A DNA stretch of 64,000 nt from Pedobacter helvus (lineage in GTDB: Bacteria > Bacteroidota > Bacteroidia > Sphingobacteriales > Sphingobacteriaceae): the NCBI RefSeq assembly GCF_005925325.1, contig NZ_SRMP01000005.1, positions 372,001 to 436,000 of the forward strand, read 5' to 3'. Below, one piece after another: positions 62,696 to 64,000 of the stretch; the first letter of the stretch is position 1, and every line of letters begins with the position of its first letter. The notes beneath the pieces are model-generated. The model did not search any database. It had not been told where the DNA came from and was given only the letters and a program-made list of their open reading frames with translations. The translations under genes and the position numbers were made by a program.

Positions 62696-62959
62696 AGTTT
62701 GATTTGATTAGTTGCTAAAAGTAGCAAAAACTTGCTAAAACTTGCAACATGGTTTTTAAAAAGATAAAAGTTAACGAAAATAGTTAAAACTGGTTGAGTT
62801 GCAGCTACAGCTTGTTAGTAATTTTTACAGCTATGAATGATTGGTTTAATAACTAACTTAACATATCGGTTTTAGTATCGAAAATTTCTTTGATTATTAA
62901 TTAGTTATGGTTTTTATTGAGAGATTTAAAAAATCTATGCATCTGTGGCAAATATCTAA

Positions 62960-62967
62960 TAAATTTG
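62960..62967 (+). promoter_or_regulatory. -7 promoter box of recR
   Basis: TAAATTTG ends 4 bases before the recR ATG at 62972, implying a leaderless mRNA. No -33 TTG lies at the right distance. Confidence 0.42.
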
Positions 62968-62971
62968 TACT

Positions 62972-63589
62972 ATGAATTTTTCTTCCAAGCTGCTAGAAGA
63001 TGCGGTGAATGAGTTTGGTAAGTTGCCTGGCATTGGTCAAAAAACTGCCTTACGATTGGTTTTACATCTCTTGAATAAAGAGCAAAGCGAGGTGGCGCAA
63101 TTTGGAAACACGTTGATAAAGCTTAAAAACCAAATCAAAAATTGTGTGGTTTGCCATAATATTTCTGATTTTGATACCTGCAGTATTTGTGCTGCGGTAA
63201 AAAGAGAAAGAGAAGTGATTTGTGTGGTAGAAGATACCCGCGATGTAATGGCGATCGAAAATACTAATCAATATTTTGGCGTTTACCACGTTTTAGGAGG
63301 CTTAATCTCGCCTATGGATGGTATTGGCCCATCTGATTTAAATATTGAAACGCTGGTAGAACGAGTAAGGGCAGGCGAGGTTAAAGAAATTATCCTAGCT
63401 TTGAGCGCTAATATGGAAGGTGATACTACCTTATTCTATCTGCATAAAAAACTGAAAGATTTTAACGTCCCTATTACCACCATCGCCAGAGGAATTGCCT
63501 TTGGTGGCGAACTGGAATATGCCGACGAAGTAACTTTAGGAAGATCTATAATTACTCGTGTACCCTATGAAAACACCTTAATGAAGTAA
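62972..63589 (+). CDS. recR: Recombination mediator RecR
   Basis: This 205-residue protein has the RecR helix-hairpin-helix ([20 protein letters not shown], residues 15-34), a Cys4 zinc finger with Cys 58, 61, 70 and 73, and a Toprim domain ([20 protein letters not shown], then [20 protein letters not shown]). It works with RecF and RecO to load RecA at gaps. The Toprim acidic residues are present. The stop is 3 bases before the next gene, so the two may be co-transcribed. Confidence 0.96.
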   Translation: MNFSSKLLEDAVNEFGKLPGIGQKTALRLVLHLLNKEQSEVAQFGNTLIKLKNQIKNCVVCHNISDFDTCSICAAVKREREVICVVEDTRDVMAIENTNQYFGVYHVLGGLISPMDGIGPSDLNIETLVERVRAGEVKEIILALSANMEGDTTLFYLHKKLKDFNVPITTIARGIAFGGELEYADEVTLGRSIITRVPYENTLMK

Positions 63590-63592
63590 ATT

Positions 63593-64000
63593 ATGAGTTT
63601 GAAAGATAAAGTTGTTGTAATTACGGGAGCATCATCTGGCATAGGTAAAGCGCTTGCCGAAGAAATGGCTAAAAGAGGGGCAAACCTTGTTTTAGGGGCA
63701 CGCCAATACGTAACGCTGTGCGAAATTACGGCAGCGTTGGAGAAGAAATTTAACATCAAAGCTTTAGCCATACGAGCAGATGTAACTAGGGAAGAAGATT
63801 GTAAGGCTCTGATTGATCAGGCTAGTTTAACCTTTGGGAAAATCGATATATTGATTAATAATGCAGGTTTGTCTATGCGTGCTTTATTTAAAGATGTAGA
63901 GCTATCGGTACTTAAAAACCTAATGGATGTAAATTTTTGGGGAACGGTGTACTGTACCAAATATGCATTGCCAGAAATCTTGAAAACTACAGGAAGTATT
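63593..64000 (+). CDS. Short-chain dehydrogenase/reductase, N-terminal part (truncated by window edge)
   Basis: The frame starts at ATG 63593 and stays open to the end (136 codons). It has the NAD(P) motif TGASSGIG at residues 11-18, the NNAG motif in ILINNAGLSM and the Asp-Val of IRADVTREED. The catalytic Tyr-x-x-x-Lys lies beyond the window. It is a classical SDR of unknown substrate. It begins 3 bases after recR. Confidence 0.88.
   Translation, partial: MSLKDKVVVITGASSGIGKALAEEMAKRGANLVLGARQYVTLCEITAALEKKFNIKALAIRADVTREEDCKALIDQASLTFGKIDILINNAGLSMRALFKDVELSVLKNLMDVNFWGTVYCTKYALPEILKTTGSI

Noticed and set aside
1..64000. tRNA, rRNA or tmRNA genes
   Set aside because: I scanned the intergenic gaps for T-arm-like motifs and conserved rRNA phrases and saw none; a covariance-model scan would be needed to exclude small RNAs.

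Overview
The window is a low-GC, densely packed chromosomal stretch from a Bacteroidota bacterium, most likely family Sphingobacteriaceae (Pedobacter-like). The evidence is a SusC/SusD pair behind an ECF sigma/FecR switch, a Bacteroidota-type omega subunit encoded next to bamD, DUF4835, carboxypeptidase-regulatory-domain proteins, OMP_b-brl TonB receptors, and promoters of the TTG-N18-20-TAnnTTTG type. Shine-Dalgarno sequences are weak. I see no rRNA, tRNA, CRISPR array, prophage or complete insertion sequence. Both ends cut genes: an arginine decarboxylase at the left and a short-chain dehydrogenase at the right.

Layout. 1-9.4 kb (+): speA end, a PolB-like 3'-5' exonuclease overlapping a dual-ATPase ABC protein, a propeller-like lipoprotein, rnr, and a carboxypeptidase-regulatory protein overlapping a polyprenyl diphosphate synthase. 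9.6-13.9 kb (-): rpmA/rplU, DUF423, an LLM oxidoreductase, miaA and a pRiA4b ORF-3-like protein. 14-22 kb: a secreted 23-residue-repeat protein beside cca, then tsaC-like, DUF4136, dapD, an S4 protein, DUF1801, mazG and AI-2E genes. 22.1-30.5 kb (+): ECF sigma, FecR, SusC with an STN domain, SusD and a thioredoxin-domain protein, which form one nutrient-uptake and signalling unit. 30.5-42.8 kb: mnmC-like methyltransferase, MmcQ, an M13 peptidase, a Zn/Cd P-type ATPase, clpC, RlpA-like, a radical SAM protein and a second carboxypeptidase-regulatory protein. 42.9-53.7 kb: recN, a TonB-dependent receptor, blaR1/blaI-like genes, DUF4835, coaBC, rpoZ and bamD. 53.9-59.6 kb (-): a complete RND efflux operon. 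59.9-64 kb: an exported hypothetical, a LOG-family protein, a sodium:solute symporter, recR and the truncated SDR.

Most of the window is housekeeping. Four things stand out. First, a secreted protein made of five near-identical 23-residue repeats lies between the 3' end of cca and a diverged second copy of the last 16 cca codons, which suggests insertion or replacement at that gene end. Second, a BlaR1-like metallopeptidase has a charged tail of seven 23-residue repeats instead of a beta-lactam sensor, and the BlaI-like promoter carries two perfect TACGAA-N4-TTCGTA dyads, one between -33 and -7 and one over the predicted start site. Third, at least five genes have a TAnnTTTG box exactly 4 nt before the chosen ATG, implying leaderless or nearly leaderless mRNAs. 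Fourth, several families of dispersed, hairpin-forming intergenic repeats are present. No obviously new defence or biosynthetic system was found; the first two are the best candidates for undescribed biology.
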